A stretch of DNA of 64,000 nucleotides from AP-15 sp963733945. Its GTDB lineage: Bacteria; Pseudomonadota; Alphaproteobacteria; ATCC43930; CGMCC-115725. Of this stretch, positions 35,552 to 44,261 are shown piece by piece. Location: assembly GCA_963733945.1 (NCBI GenBank), contig CAVTFD010000033.1:62001-126000 (forward strand), written 5' to 3'. Numbering within the stretch: position 1 is the first letter of the stretch; the number at the start of each line of letters is the position of its first letter. A program made the translations under genes and the position numbers. The notes below the pieces were generated by a model. It was not told where the DNA came from and made no database searches. It saw only the letters and a program-made list of their open reading frames with translations.

Positions 35552-35983
35552 ATGATCCCGATAATAGGCGATATCGTCCTTGATGACAGCCAGATCGAGG
35601 AAAGCTTTATCCGCGCCTCCGGCCCCGGCGGACAAAACGTCAACAAACTCGCAACCGCGGTGCAGTTGCGCCTCGATCTTGCGCGGGCCGTGACCTTGCC
35701 GCCCGACCTGCGCGAGCGGGTCGGGCGCCTCGCCGGCCGGCGCCTGACCCAGGACGGCGTCTTGGTCATCACCGCCCGCCGCTTCCGCACCCAGGAACGC
35801 AACCGCCAGGACGCGCTCGACCGCCTGATCGCCCTGATCCGCCGGGCCGCCTCACCGCCGATCCCGCGCCGCCCGACCAAGCCCACCGCCGCCGCCAAAC
35901 GCCGCCGCCTTGCCGCTAAATCCCGCCGCGCCGCCCTAAAGCAACAGCGCCGCCCCGCCCCGAACGACGACGCCAGCAGTTGA
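35552..35983 (+). CDS. arfB: alternative ribosome-rescue factor ArfB (YaeJ-type peptidyl-tRNA hydrolase)
   Basis: A 143-residue release-factor-like protein that frees stalled ribosomes. It begins MIPIIGDIVLDDSQIEESFI and has the catalytic GGQ (ASGPGGQNVNK, Gly26-Gly27-Gln28), then a basic C-terminal tail rich in Lys/Arg that in ArfB inserts into the empty mRNA channel. The start at 35552 matches the family; two earlier in-frame ATGs (35501, 35519) would add atypical residues. Divergent from the molybdenum hydroxylase operon. Confidence 0.9.
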   Translation: MIPIIGDIVLDDSQIEESFIRASGPGGQNVNKLATAVQLRLDLARAVTLPPDLRERVGRLAGRRLTQDGVLVITARRFRTQERNRQDALDRLIALIRRAASPPIPRRPTKPTAAAKRRRLAAKSRRAALKQQRRPAPNDDASS

Positions 35984-36085
35984 GGGTTCGCCTGCTCCGC
36001 CGCTTCGCGATAAGGCTCGGCCATCCGGCGTATATCGGGATAATATCGCTCGTCACAGCTGTTGTTTCCTCCACCGAGGCTTCTC

Positions 36086-37045
36086 ATGACCCAGGCGTTC
36101 GCCGCCGCCGCGCCGCCACTGGATCCGCGCAAATTTCAGGATCCGCTGATCACCGTCCGGGGCGAACCGCGGGCGCATGTTGCGCTCAAAGCGCTGGAGA
36201 CGCTGTGGTTCAACACCGGGACTTTGTGTAATCTGACTTGCCAGAATTGTTATATCAACTCCTCGCCAAGAAATGACCGCCTGGCTTATTTGACCACCGC
36301 CGAGGTCGCTCGGTATCTCGACGAGATCGAGGAGCTGCGGCTCGGCACCGAGTTGATCGGGTTTACCGGCGGCGAGCCTTTTCTGAACCGCGATCTGCCG
36401 GCGATGCTGGAGGAGACACTGTCGCGCGGTTTTCGCGCGATCGTGCTGACCAACGCGATGAAGCCGATGCATAAGATGAAACCGGCGCTTCTGGCGTTGC
36501 GCGAACGCTTTGGCGACCGGTTGACCCTGCGTGTCTCGATCGACCATTACGGCCGCGCCGTCCATGAGCTGGAGCGGGGCAGGCGCAGTTGGGCGCCGAC
36601 GATCGACGGGCTCGTCTGGCTCGCCGAGAACGGCTTCTCGATCAACGTCGCCAGCCGATATCTGTCGGGCGAGCCGGAGTCCGTGCTGCGTCGCGGTTTT
36701 GCCCAGCTCTTCGCCCAGCTCGGCATCGCTCTCGACGCGGACGACCCGGTGGCGCTGATGATCTTTCCGGAAATGGATGCGACCGTCGATGTCCCGGAGA
36801 TAACCGAGGCATGCTGGGGCATTCTCGGCAAATCACCTCAGAGCGTGATGTGCGCGACCTCGCGCATGGTGGTTAAACACAAGGGCGCCGTACAACCGAG
36901 CGTCATCGCCTGCACCCTTCTGCCCTACGACCCGCTCTGGGATCTTGGCCCGAGCCTGGCCGGGGCGCGCGGCGCGGTGTCGCTCAACCACCCCCATTGC
37001 GCCAAATTCTGCGTGCTCGGCGGGGCCGCCTGCAGCCGGAACTGA
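36086..37045 (+). CDS. radical SAM protein of unknown substrate
   Basis: A 319-residue radical SAM enzyme. The SAM/[4Fe-4S] motif CNLTCQNC is at residues 48-55 (Cys48, Cys52, Cys55), followed by LIGFTGGEPFLNRDLPAMLE with the GGEP motif. The C-terminal third has more cysteines (CWGILG, MCATSRM, IACTLLPYD, HPHCAKFCVLGGAAC) that may hold an auxiliary cluster as in SPASM-like proteins. I cannot name the substrate; no precursor peptide or cofactor genes adjoin. The ATG at 36086 was chosen because the frame before it (MFPPPRLL) has no start with a ribosome site. Confidence 0.88.
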   Translation: MTQAFAAAAPPLDPRKFQDPLITVRGEPRAHVALKALETLWFNTGTLCNLTCQNCYINSSPRNDRLAYLTTAEVARYLDEIEELRLGTELIGFTGGEPFLNRDLPAMLEETLSRGFRAIVLTNAMKPMHKMKPALLALRERFGDRLTLRVSIDHYGRAVHELERGRRSWAPTIDGLVWLAENGFSINVASRYLSGEPESVLRRGFAQLFAQLGIALDADDPVALMIFPEMDATVDVPEITEACWGILGKSPQSVMCATSRMVVKHKGAVQPSVIACTLLPYDPLWDLGPSLAGARGAVSLNHPHCAKFCVLGGAACSRN

Positions 37046-37334
37046 TGCGCCGGCGGGCGCTCGTCCTCGTCGCCCCCCAGGAATACGCCCGTGCCCTATT
37101 CGAGAGCCAACCCTTGTCTGTGCCACCCGTCGGTTCCGCCGCGAACGACGGCGACATTCCTTGCCCTGCAAGCAAGAAGAGGGCAGGCTGCGATGCTTTC
37201 GACCGCGATCGAAACGTTCATGGAGGCGGACCGAGCGTACTTCACGCCTTCGCCCGCCCACGGGGCCGAGAGCCGCGGTGAGGGACCGTCGGAGTTCGGG
37301 TTTCTGCAATCTTGCGAATAGGAGGGGGTCACCT

Positions 37335-37634
37335 ATGTCTGAGCGTCTAGGAGTGGAACGGTTTATTCCAACCTTGGAAGCGTTGGCTGCCGCTGGTGGC
37401 GTCTCTGTGCTGACTATCCTCGCCGCCCTGCGAAACTCGGCAATTTGGGAGATCGTTGGCGGTGGTCCTGGCGGAGGCATCGATGCACGCACCTTCTCAG
37501 CCGAGGGGAAAGCCGAGCTCCATGCTCAATTGGGAGAAATCCTTTCGGGCGTGATGCTCAAGGTCAAGGAAGGCGACCTTGGCGCGGCACTGATCGCAGC
37601 GCGCATTGCAACCCAGCGGGCCGCCATCCGCTAG
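37335..37634 (+). CDS. small alpha-helical protein of unknown function
   Basis: A 99-residue protein, no family recognised. It has an excellent ribosome site (AGGAGGGGG, 7 bases before ATG 37335) and normal codon use. The N-terminal half (FIPTLEALAAAGGVSVLTIL) is hydrophobic and helical; the middle is Gly-rich (VGGGPGGGIDARTF); the C-terminal half is an amphipathic helix (AKAELHAQLGEILSG-like). Cytoplasmic or membrane-associated. The 289 bp before it contain no convincing gene. Confidence 0.6.
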   Translation: MSERLGVERFIPTLEALAAAGGVSVLTILAALRNSAIWEIVGGGPGGGIDARTFSAEGKAELHAQLGEILSGVMLKVKEGDLGAALIAARIATQRAAIR

Positions 37635-37671
37635 TAGCGCGAACCAGACGGACGATTCCCGTCGCACGGGA

Positions 37672-37747
37672 TTGCTTCGTCGCTGCGCTCCTAACAATGA
37701 CAACCATTTACGCTGTCATCGCGCGCGGAGCGAAGCAATGTCGGTGT
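37672..37747. repeat. dispersed repeat pieces (GATTGCTTCGTCGC / CGAAGCAATG)
   Basis: GGGATTGCTTCGTCGCTGCG followed by CAATGACAA, then CATCGCGCGCGGAGCGAAGCAATG: the same family as the 29218-29341 element, here as two inverted fragments. Non-coding. Confidence 0.6.
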
Positions 37748-37918
37748 GCCAGCCCCGGTACCAAGTGTTGGGTTCGCACCGCTCACGGTCGCGCCCCGTC
37801 CCTGTTGAGCCTTCTGGACGGGCGATCCCGGCAACGGGATTTGTGGCTTCCGAGAGGGATGATTGGTCTCGCTGCGCTCAAGCCCATCCTGGGTTGCTGA
37901 AGACGAAGGGAGTGTCCG

Positions 37919-38320
37919 ATGCGAAACGTCATTTCCCAGTCGGTCGTCCTGCCGGCCCCGGCCGAACATCTGTTCGAGATGTACATCGATCCCGAAAAGC
38001 ACGCCGCGATCACCGGTGCGCCGGTCGCGATCGGTGTCGCGCCGGGATCACCATTCCACGCCTTCAATGGCGCTCTGACCGGTGCGATCCTCCACATCAT
38101 ACCACAACGGTTGGTCGTGCAGTCCTGGCGCTCGGTCAAATTCAACGAGGATGATCTGGACTCGACCCTGATTCTCGCGTTCGCGCCGGAAGCAACAAAC
38201 GGACGAAACGGGCGAATAGACCTCATTCATCTCGACGTGCCGACCCACGATTATCAAGGAGTGGTGGAGGGCTGGGAGGCGCATTACTGGCGCCCTTGGC
38301 GGCGTTATCTCGGCGGCTGA
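37919..38320 (+). CDS. SRPBCC-domain (AHSA1/START-like) protein
   Basis: A 133-residue single-domain protein. It starts MRNVISQSVVLPAPAEHLFE MYIDPEKHAAITGAPV in the usual AHSA1 style, then PGSPFHAFNGALTGAILHII, RLVVQSWRSVKF and the C-terminal helix GVVEGWEAHYWRPWRRYL, which is strongly conserved in Aha1-like SRPBCC proteins. These bind a small hydrophobic ligand; its identity is unknown. The ATG follows AAGGGAG. Intact. Confidence 0.88.
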   Translation: MRNVISQSVVLPAPAEHLFEMYIDPEKHAAITGAPVAIGVAPGSPFHAFNGALTGAILHIIPQRLVVQSWRSVKFNEDDLDSTLILAFAPEATNGRNGRIDLIHLDVPTHDYQGVVEGWEAHYWRPWRRYLGG

Positions 38321-38376
38321 CACGAGTACCGCGGGTGCCCATCGCCACCCGGACCCGCTGTTTCCGCGGCCAAGTG

Positions 38377-39453
38377 ATGCCTGCGGTGCTCCTGTTCGCG
38401 TCACTGATTTGCTTTTTGCCGGTGGCGGTGTCTACGGCGGCCGCGGACAGCGGCATTCCCTTCGCCGACGCGCACACGCATCTGTTCAGACACTCTTCCG
38501 AGGCGGGTGGCGGGGGGTACGGCCGCGGCGGCCGCCGCGCTAGCGCCGGCCTGAGCTCGAGTGCAACCGTTTCGGCGGCGCTCGCGCTGATGGACCGATT
38601 TGGGGTGTCGTACGCCATCCTCGCGCCGCCTCCGCATCCAGCCGGGCGCGAGGGTGCTGCCGGCAGCCCCGAGCTACAGGCCGTCGCGCGTCAATATCCC
38701 ACGCGCTTCGCCTTTTCGGCGGGGGGCGAATCCCTGAACCCGCTGATCCAAATTACGCCGCCGGGGAACGTGACAGCGGACGTGCTCCGCAGCTTCCAGG
38801 AGGAGGCCCGGACCATCGCCGAGGCCGGCGCGGCGGCCTTCGGCGAGCTGGCGGCAGAGCACTTTTCGTCCCGCATCGGCAATCACCCCTATGAATCCGC
38901 GCCCCCGGATCATCCGCTCTTCCTCGCCCTCGCCGACATCGCGGCGCAATACAACATGCCCATCGAGCTGCACATGGAGGCGGTGCCGCGTGATATGCCG
39001 TTTCCCAAAGCGAACATCGCAGGCCCGCCCAACCCGGCCAGCATCGTCGCGAACATCGCCGCCTTCGAGCGGCTGCTCGACCACAATCCGCGGGCGCGGA
39101 TCGTCTGGGTGCATGCAGGCTGGGATCTGACCGGTGAGCGGACCGTGCCGCTGATGCGCACGCTCTTGGAGAAGCATCCCAATCTCTACATGAGCGTCAA
39201 ATCCGGCAACGGGGAGACGCCCGCCACCGCGCCCTTTCTGCCCGGCGGCGGCCTCAAGCCCGGATGGCTGGCGATGCTGGAAGCGTTTCCCGACCGCTTC
39301 GTCGTTGGCAGCGACCAGTTTTACGACGACCCGCAGATCGTCCGGACCTACCGGGCACGGGCTTTCGTCAATGCGCTCCCGTCGGAAATCGCCCGCAGGA
39401 TCGCCTACGAGAACGTCAAGTACATTTATCGACTGCCCGCGGCGCTGCGCTGA
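38377..39453 (+). CDS. exported amidohydrolase-family (TIM-barrel) protein
   Basis: A 358-residue metal-dependent hydrolase-like protein. Signal peptide: MPAVLLFASLICFLPVAVSTAAADS. The metal site begins PFADAHTHLFRH (HxH), and the barrel contains MPIELHMEAVP, ARIVWVHAGW and DRFVVGSDQFYDDPQ with the conserved His and Asp. This is the amidohydrolase-2 (ACMSD-like) fold, here periplasmic. Substrate unknown. The ATG at 38377 (a GTG sits three bases upstream) gives the signal peptide; the frame is open back to 38296, overlapping the SRPBCC gene. Confidence 0.82.
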   Translation: MPAVLLFASLICFLPVAVSTAAADSGIPFADAHTHLFRHSSEAGGGGYGRGGRRASAGLSSSATVSAALALMDRFGVSYAILAPPPHPAGREGAAGSPELQAVARQYPTRFAFSAGGESLNPLIQITPPGNVTADVLRSFQEEARTIAEAGAAAFGELAAEHFSSRIGNHPYESAPPDHPLFLALADIAAQYNMPIELHMEAVPRDMPFPKANIAGPPNPASIVANIAAFERLLDHNPRARIVWVHAGWDLTGERTVPLMRTLLEKHPNLYMSVKSGNGETPATAPFLPGGGLKPGWLAMLEAFPDRFVVGSDQFYDDPQIVRTYRARAFVNALPSEIARRIAYENVKYIYRLPAALR

Positions 39454-39971
39454 CCCGGATCAGTTCCCACCACGACCGACAAGCCGCTAAAGCCCACCGC
39501 GCAGCCCCAGACAACAGCCGCACGCGATAATCCCTCATTCCCGCGAAAGCGGGAACCCACGGGCAACGCGGGTAAGCGAGTAAAAATAGAGACTCAATAT
39601 TGAATAAGCATAGTTGCCTTGTCATCCCGGCGGAGGAGCGTGTGAGGGAATTGAAGGACTCGGCGGCACGGTGCGTCCTTCGAGACAGCCGCGTTGCGGC
39701 TTCCTCAGAGCCTGCCCCGGCGCAGGTGTTTCGTCTCAGAAGATTGGCGCGACGGCGTACGATTGTGGCAAGCTATCGAGCGGCTGCGGCGGCAATTGCG
39801 GCCAGACCAGGCGCAGCTCGTCCCGATAGTCCATAGGAGGGACCCGCGCGCCGGCGCCGCGACCGCCGCGAGTTTGGCGGCGCGGCGCGTGGGAGGTGCC
39901 TGTGGACCCACCGGGGCGAGCGTCCCGACGATGCACCCCCGCCGCCGCCGACCGATCGGGGGGAGGACCCG
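39454..39971. other. 518 bp region with repeats before the IS481-type remnant
   Basis: Contains a REP arm (39529-39551), then sequence with no recognised gene. Short open frames exist (for example WRDGVRLWQAIERLRRQLRP around 39740-39800) but lack start signals and known motifs. The part after about 39850 may belong to the left end of the insertion sequence; no clear terminal inverted repeat was found. Confidence 0.4.
39529..39551. repeat. REP-like hairpin (CCCGCGAAAGCGGG family)
   Basis: CATTCCCGCGAAAGCGGGAA: a single arm of the element family found as a dimer inside queG (3822-3905) and at 61349-61371. Confidence 0.75.
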
Positions 39972-40995
39972 GTGATGGATCTCAAACTCCACGCCAATGC
40001 CACCACCACGCCGCGCACCCGCGCCTATATCCAGAAAAGCCAGGCGCGCAACGCCGCACTGGCCCGCGAACTCGGCATCCACAGCCGCACCGTGGCGCGT
40101 TGGAAGGCGCGCCGGGAGACCGTCGATCGATCCACCCGCCCGCATCGGCTGGCCACGACGATGACCCAATGGGAAGAAGGCTTGATCGTCGAATTGCGCC
40201 GCAGCTTGGCGCTGCCGCTTGACGACATCGTCGAGGCGATGCGGCGCTGCATCAACCCCGCGCTGTCGCGAGCGCCATCCACCGTTGCCTGCAGCGCCAC
40301 GGCATCTCCGCCCGCCGCCGCCAGCAACAAGCCCCGACCGCCGCGTTCCACACCGAGGCCCCGGCCGGCTTCATCCACATCGACGTCAAATATCTGCCGC
40401 CGCTCAACCGCCGCCGCAGTTACGCCGGAGCCTGCCCCGGCGGAAAGCCGGGGTCGCGATCGACCGCGCCACCCGCTTTGTCTACCTCGAGATCCTGCCC
40501 GATCGCCGGGCCCAAACCGCAGCGGGTTTCCTCAACCGCTTCCTCGGCCGCTTCCCGCTCTCCGTCCACACCGTGCTGACCGATAACGGCTCCGAATTCA
40601 CCGACCGCTTCGCCGTCGACAAGAAAGACAAGCCTCACGACAAACCCTCGGGCCACCATCCCTTCGATCGGGTGTGCACCGAGCGCGTCATTATCCACCG
40701 CCTCGCCCGCCCGTTTCGGCCGCAGACCAACGGCATGGTCGAGCGGTTCAACCGCCGCCTCGGTGACCACCTCGACCGCATGCCGCAGAACCGCGCCGCC
40801 CACCACCGCCGTTTTCTCGACCATGCCGAACGCGATGCCTACCTCAACACCTTTGTCGCCGATTACAATCGCACCCGCCTGCGATGCCTCGGCTATCAAG
40901 CACCCGCCGAACTCCTCGCTAACCTCGCGGCACACAACACGAAGGCCGGGGTCTCGTCTATAAACACCAAGCGCCGGGGGTCAAGCCGGCCCTGA
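39972..40995 (+). mobile_element. IS481-type transposase gene, broken by frameshifts and a small palindrome
   Basis: The N-terminal helix-turn-helix is in the first frame: MDLKLHANATTTPRTRAYIQ, RELGIHSRTVARWKARRE. A shift near 40260 leads to IHRCLQRHGISARRRQQQAP and FIHIDVKYLPPLNRRRSYA with the first catalytic Asp. A short palindromic insert (40428-40454) shifts the frame again to VAIDRATRFVYLEILPDRRA, TVLTDNGSEFTDRF (second Asp) and FRPQTNGMVERFNRRLGDHL (Glu), completing a DDE IS481 transposase. The last residues (AGVSSINTKRRGSSRP) belong to an IS630 fragment read on the wrong strand. Inactive. Element ends not determined. Confidence 0.82.
40428..40454. repeat. short palindrome inserted in the transposase core
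   Basis: CCCCGGCGGAAAGCCGGGG (40435-40453) is a perfect 7 bp-stem hairpin preceded by GAGCCTG. It replaces the two residues normally found between RRRSYA and VAIDRATR and adds about 23 bp, shifting the frame. GAGCCTGCCCCGGCG also appears at 39710-39724 beside a non-coding region. Confidence 0.65.
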
Positions 40996-41325
40996 TGCGC
41001 CTTCCACCGGGTCCGGCGGCGGGCGAGGTCGGCGCGATCCTGCTCGCTGGCGTGCAGGCTTTTTTTTAAACGTGATCCCCTCGTGCTTGAAAAAGCGCCA
41101 CACCGCCCCGTGGCTTGCCGGCGTATCGCGCTCGGCCAGCTCGGCCACCACCGCTCGCAAGGTCAGGTCCGGCTTCTCGGCGATCCGCGCCAACAGCCAC
41201 GCGCGTTCGTGCTTGAGCCGCAGCGGCCGCCAGCTGCCCATCGCTTGGCCGCAGCGCTGCCGTCACCCGACAAGGTGCGACCGCTCGCCACCGAACCACA
41301 CGCGATCCCGCAGGTCCTGTGAATA
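40940..41325 (-). pseudogene. IS630-family transposase fragment
   Basis: Minus strand, N-terminal and central part of an IS630 transposase: MGSWRPLRLKHERAWLLARI and AEKPDLTLRAVVAELAERDT, ASHGAVWRFFKHEGITFKKK, then after a one-base shift near 41055 SLHASEQDRADLARRRTRWK and DPRRLVFIDET, ending with the first catalytic Asp. It stops abruptly at about 40940 where the IS481 sequence begins, so one element truncated the other. The remaining DDE part was not found on the far side of the IS481 gene. Confidence 0.75.
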
Positions 41326-41559
41326 GGGTCTTGCCATTCGATGCTGGCCCCCAACCCCAGCCAGCATTTTGAATCACAAAACCAAGTGCGTGGGAATATC
41401 CCTTTGATTCAAACTCTTAAGATCTCCTCTGGAGGAGGTGGCGGCTAATCGCGGCTTGGGGGTCGACAATCGAGCGGAACACACCTCGCTGCGAATGCGA
41501 CCCAACGCCACGCTGTCGTTGCTGCTGCGGGTCGAGCAGAGCAATGGATGCAGAGGGTG

Positions 41560-42420
41560 TGGCCCACAACCTTGCGGCGAGTACTTCGAGCTGGGCGTCA
41601 TCTATCCAGTTATGCCGCCAAGCGACCTCTCCGGGGCAGCGATCTTGAGCCCTTGGCGATGCCTCGATGGTTGCGACGAACTCCGCCGCCTGCAGCAGGC
41701 TTTCCCGGGTCCCCGTGTCAAGCCAGGCGAACCCCCGGCCGAGCGGGTCGAGCTCGAGACGCCCTTGCACTAGATACTGATTGGCGAGATCGGTGATTTC
41801 GAGCTCGACCCGAGCCGACGGCTTCAAAGTGGCAGCGATGTCGGCCACCTGACCGTCATAGAAATTAGAGTCTGGTGACTGCAAGAATTTGAGGGCGGCA
41901 CGCTGGGGTTTTTCGACGATGCCGCGCACGTTGCCGCCCGGAGACAAATCGATCACCCGGCTGGGATCGCGCACCCAGTAGCCGAAAACAACCGGCCTGG
42001 CTTGCAGCCGCTCGCCGCAATGTGACGACGAACACCTGGCCGTAGAAGATGTTGTCGCCAAGAAACAGCGCTGAACGCCCGCCGGCTATGAAGTCGCGGC
42101 CGATCAGAAAGGCGTGGGCTAATCCATTCGGGCTCGGCCGCACGGCATAACGCAATTCGCTCCCCCACGCGCTCCCGTCTCGAAGCAGCGCCTGGTGCAT
42201 CGTGCGGAGTGGTGATGATCAGGATTTCGCGGATGTCGGCGAGCATCAATGTCGTGAGCGGGTAATAGATCATTGGCTTGTTGTGTACCGGGAGCAACTG
42301 TTTGCCGAGGACTTGGGTGATCGGCCGCAGCAGCGAGCCAAACTATGCCGGTATTTGTCCCGTGGCAGACTGGTGCCGATCCCAGCCTGTCCGAAGGTTT
42401 CCGATGCCGGCTGCCCAGCA
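41560..42420 (-). pseudogene. rfbA: decayed glucose-1-phosphate thymidylyltransferase
   Basis: RfbA makes dTDP-glucose for dTDP-rhamnose. Frame pieces in order: QLLPVHNKPMIYYPLTTLML-ADIREILIITTP, then GLAHAFLIGRDFIAGGRSAL-FLGDNIFYG (substrate-binding stretch), then VFGYWVRDPSRVI, GIVEKPQ, LEITDLANQYL, GFAWLDTGTRESLLQAAEFV and a degraded end (EVAWRHNWIDDAQLEVLA). At least three shifts and an unreadable N-terminus (the GGxGTRL loop near 42400 is damaged). The C-terminus drifts into non-homologous sequence. No other rfb genes adjoin, which agrees with this being a relic. Confidence 0.8.
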
Positions 42421-42562
42421 TCGGACCACAGGCTTTGTCTCGTTAGCTCCGCCAGCAGAGCAATGACGCAAGCTTATCAATCAAAGCCGCGTCAGCGAGA
42501 CAACAGCCGAGTCTCGTCCGGAAGCCCTCGAGTGAGAGGGCTGGTTGCGGCCATGCCGAGCG

Positions 42563-42850
42563 TCAAAAATTTGGAGAGCGCTCGGGGGCAGGCGCCTGGT
42601 GCGCGGTTTCGGGTGCTTCGGCAGGTCCGGTTTTGAAAATTCCTTCGTGGACCAACCGGTCGCGCACTCCTTCAAGTAGACTGAGCGTCTGAGCAAGTCC
42701 CTGGATCGGGATCGCCACGGTGAATTCCGAAACCATTCGCAGCTCACGGTTGTCGCTACCCGGTATTGCTTCCAGGCGCTGAAACTCGAGCCGCACCACC
42801 CCATTGAGGATCGTAACGTCTTTCAGACTGTCGCAGAAATAAACCGGCAT
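42563..42850 (-). CDS. small protein of the type I secretion operon, function unknown
   Basis: A 95-residue soluble protein: MPVYFCDSLKDVTILNGVVR with LEFQRLEAIP, then SEFTVAIPIQGLAQTLSLLE. It starts 19 bp after the HlyD-type adaptor gene on the same strand and is the last gene of that operon. Predicted mixed alpha/beta, no signal peptide or TM segment. I do not recognise the family. By position it may help secretion or regulate the locus, but nothing in the sequence proves it. The Pro/Glu-rich tail (PAEAPETAHQAPAPERSP) is probably disordered. Confidence 0.65.
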   Translation of the reverse strand: MPVYFCDSLKDVTILNGVVRLEFQRLEAIPGSDNRELRMVSEFTVAIPIQGLAQTLSLLEGVRDRLVHEGIFKTGPAEAPETAHQAPAPERSPNF

Positions 42851-42869
42851 CGGTAACCGTCCGTAATTT

Positions 42870-44261
42870 TCAGGGCTCGTGCATGCTCTCGTCGAAGACG
42901 CGGGTCAGCGGGTTCAGCACGTATCGCAGGATGGAACGGCGCCCGATCTTGATGTCGGCGACGAGGCGCATTCCTGGCCGAAGCTCGAACTCCGGCGGCA
43001 GATTGCGGAATTTCGTCTCTGTCAGCACGATTCGGGCGCGATAATGGATCGGGCTTTGGCGCACCTGGCTCTTAAGGCCCGGCGCCGTCATGTCCTCGGC
43101 GGTCTCGCGCGCGCTGCTGTCTTCGACCGTGTCCGGCGTCACAGTCTTCAGCACGCCGTGCGCAAGACCGTATTGCTGCCAGGGCAAGGCCTCGAATTTG
43201 ATGGTGACCGGGTCGTCGAGGTGCGCGCGTGCGACATCGCGGGTGTCGATCTCGACCTCGGCGACAAGCGGCGCGTCTGTCGGGACCAGGCGGATCATCG
43301 GCTCGGCTTCGCGCACAACCGCCCCCTGCGGACGCGCCGCCACTTCGAGCACGGTTGCGTCCCGCGGCGCCCGCAGTACGTCAAGACTGCGGCGCAGTTG
43401 CGCCTTCGACAATTGGGCCGCCGTCGCATCGCGGTCGCTGCGGGTCTGCGCCATTTCCTCGGCCAGTTTTCGCTTCCACTCGCCGATAAAGGCGTTGCGA
43501 TCAGCTTGCGCGGCGGCGATCTCGTCGGCCAGTTTCTGCTGCTCGCCGAGGTTGGTGGCAAGACGCGACTGGGCCTCGACCCGGCGTTCGCTGGTGTCGA
43601 TCAGCCGGAGCTTCGAAGCGAGATCTTTCGCCACAAGGGTCCGGTAGATGTCCTCCGCCTGCATGCTGAGACGAATCTGTTCCTCGAGGCCGCCCACCTC
43701 GGTTTTGTGGGCCCCCAGATCAGCCTTGCTTTCCTCGATCTTGCCGTCGGAGGCAGCGATGCGGGCGGCGTATTCATCGCGACGCTTTTGAAAGATGTCC
43801 TGTTGAGTCCGCTCGTCATCGCTGGGATTGGGCGGGTTATAGGCGCCGCCCGCGAGCTCTGTTTCGATGCGGTCGTAGGCCGCGTTTAGACGCCGCAGTT
43901 TGGCGCTGAGTTCGGCCTCGTCGGCACTGGAAAAAGTCGGGTCGAGGGTCGCCAGCACCTCGCCCGCCTTGACCTTTTGCCCCATCTTGACCGCGACCGT
44001 ACGGACCACCGAGGTTTCGAGCGGCTGGATCACAATCTCGCTGTCGCTGGTTACCATTCGGCCGTTAGCGCTGACCACAATGTCGACCTTGGCGAGGGCT
44101 AGTGCTGTTGCTGCCGCGGCGATCAGTCCGGCCATCAGCCACAGCACTATGCGCCGCTTCGGCGGGGCGGAAAGCACGCTTTCGAAATCGTAGTCGATCA
44201 ACGCCCGCGGCGCGGGTGCGGCGGCACTGGGTTGTGACGTCGTCAGCGCGGTGCCGTTCAC
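42870..44261 (-). CDS. type I secretion membrane-fusion protein (HlyD family)
   Basis: A 463-residue periplasmic adaptor linking the ABC exporter to a TolC-type outer membrane channel. One TM helix near residues 35-55 (RRIVLWLMAGLIAAAATALA), then a beta-barrel/lipoyl part (VRTVAVKMGQKVKAGEVLATLDP), a long coiled coil (about residues 120-280), the second lipoyl half (VLRAPRDATVLEVAARPQGA) and the HlyD C-terminal signature LPPEFELRPGMRLVADIKIG-RRSILRYVLNPL. Its ATG overlaps the stop codon of the exporter gene (ATGA at 44258-44261). Intact. Confidence 0.92.
   Translation of the reverse strand: MNGTALTTSQPSAAAPAPRALIDYDFESVLSAPPKRRIVLWLMAGLIAAAATALALAKVDIVVSANGRMVTSDSEIVIQPLETSVVRTVAVKMGQKVKAGEVLATLDPTFSSADEAELSAKLRRLNAAYDRIETELAGGAYNPPNPSDDERTQQDIFQKRRDEYAARIAASDGKIEESKADLGAHKTEVGGLEEQIRLSMQAEDIYRTLVAKDLASKLRLIDTSERRVEAQSRLATNLGEQQKLADEIAAAQADRNAFIGEWKRKLAEEMAQTRSDRDATAAQLSKAQLRRSLDVLRAPRDATVLEVAARPQGAVVREAEPMIRLVPTDAPLVAEVEIDTRDVARAHLDDPVTIKFEALPWQQYGLAHGVLKTVTPDTVEDSSARETAEDMTAPGLKSQVRQSPIHYRARIVLTETKFRNLPPEFELRPGMRLVADIKIGRRSILRYVLNPLTRVFDESMHEP

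Noticed and set aside
37046..37334. Gene in the gap after the radical SAM gene, such as a precursor peptide
   Set aside because: Frames there end in repeat-derived sequence (SPAHGAESRGEGPSEF) and no start with a ribosome site was found.
39736..39936. Short minus-strand frame (MDYRDELRLVWPQLPPQPLD) before the IS481 remnant
   Set aside because: Could be transposon-derived, but no family motif was recognised and it overlaps equally good plus-strand frames.
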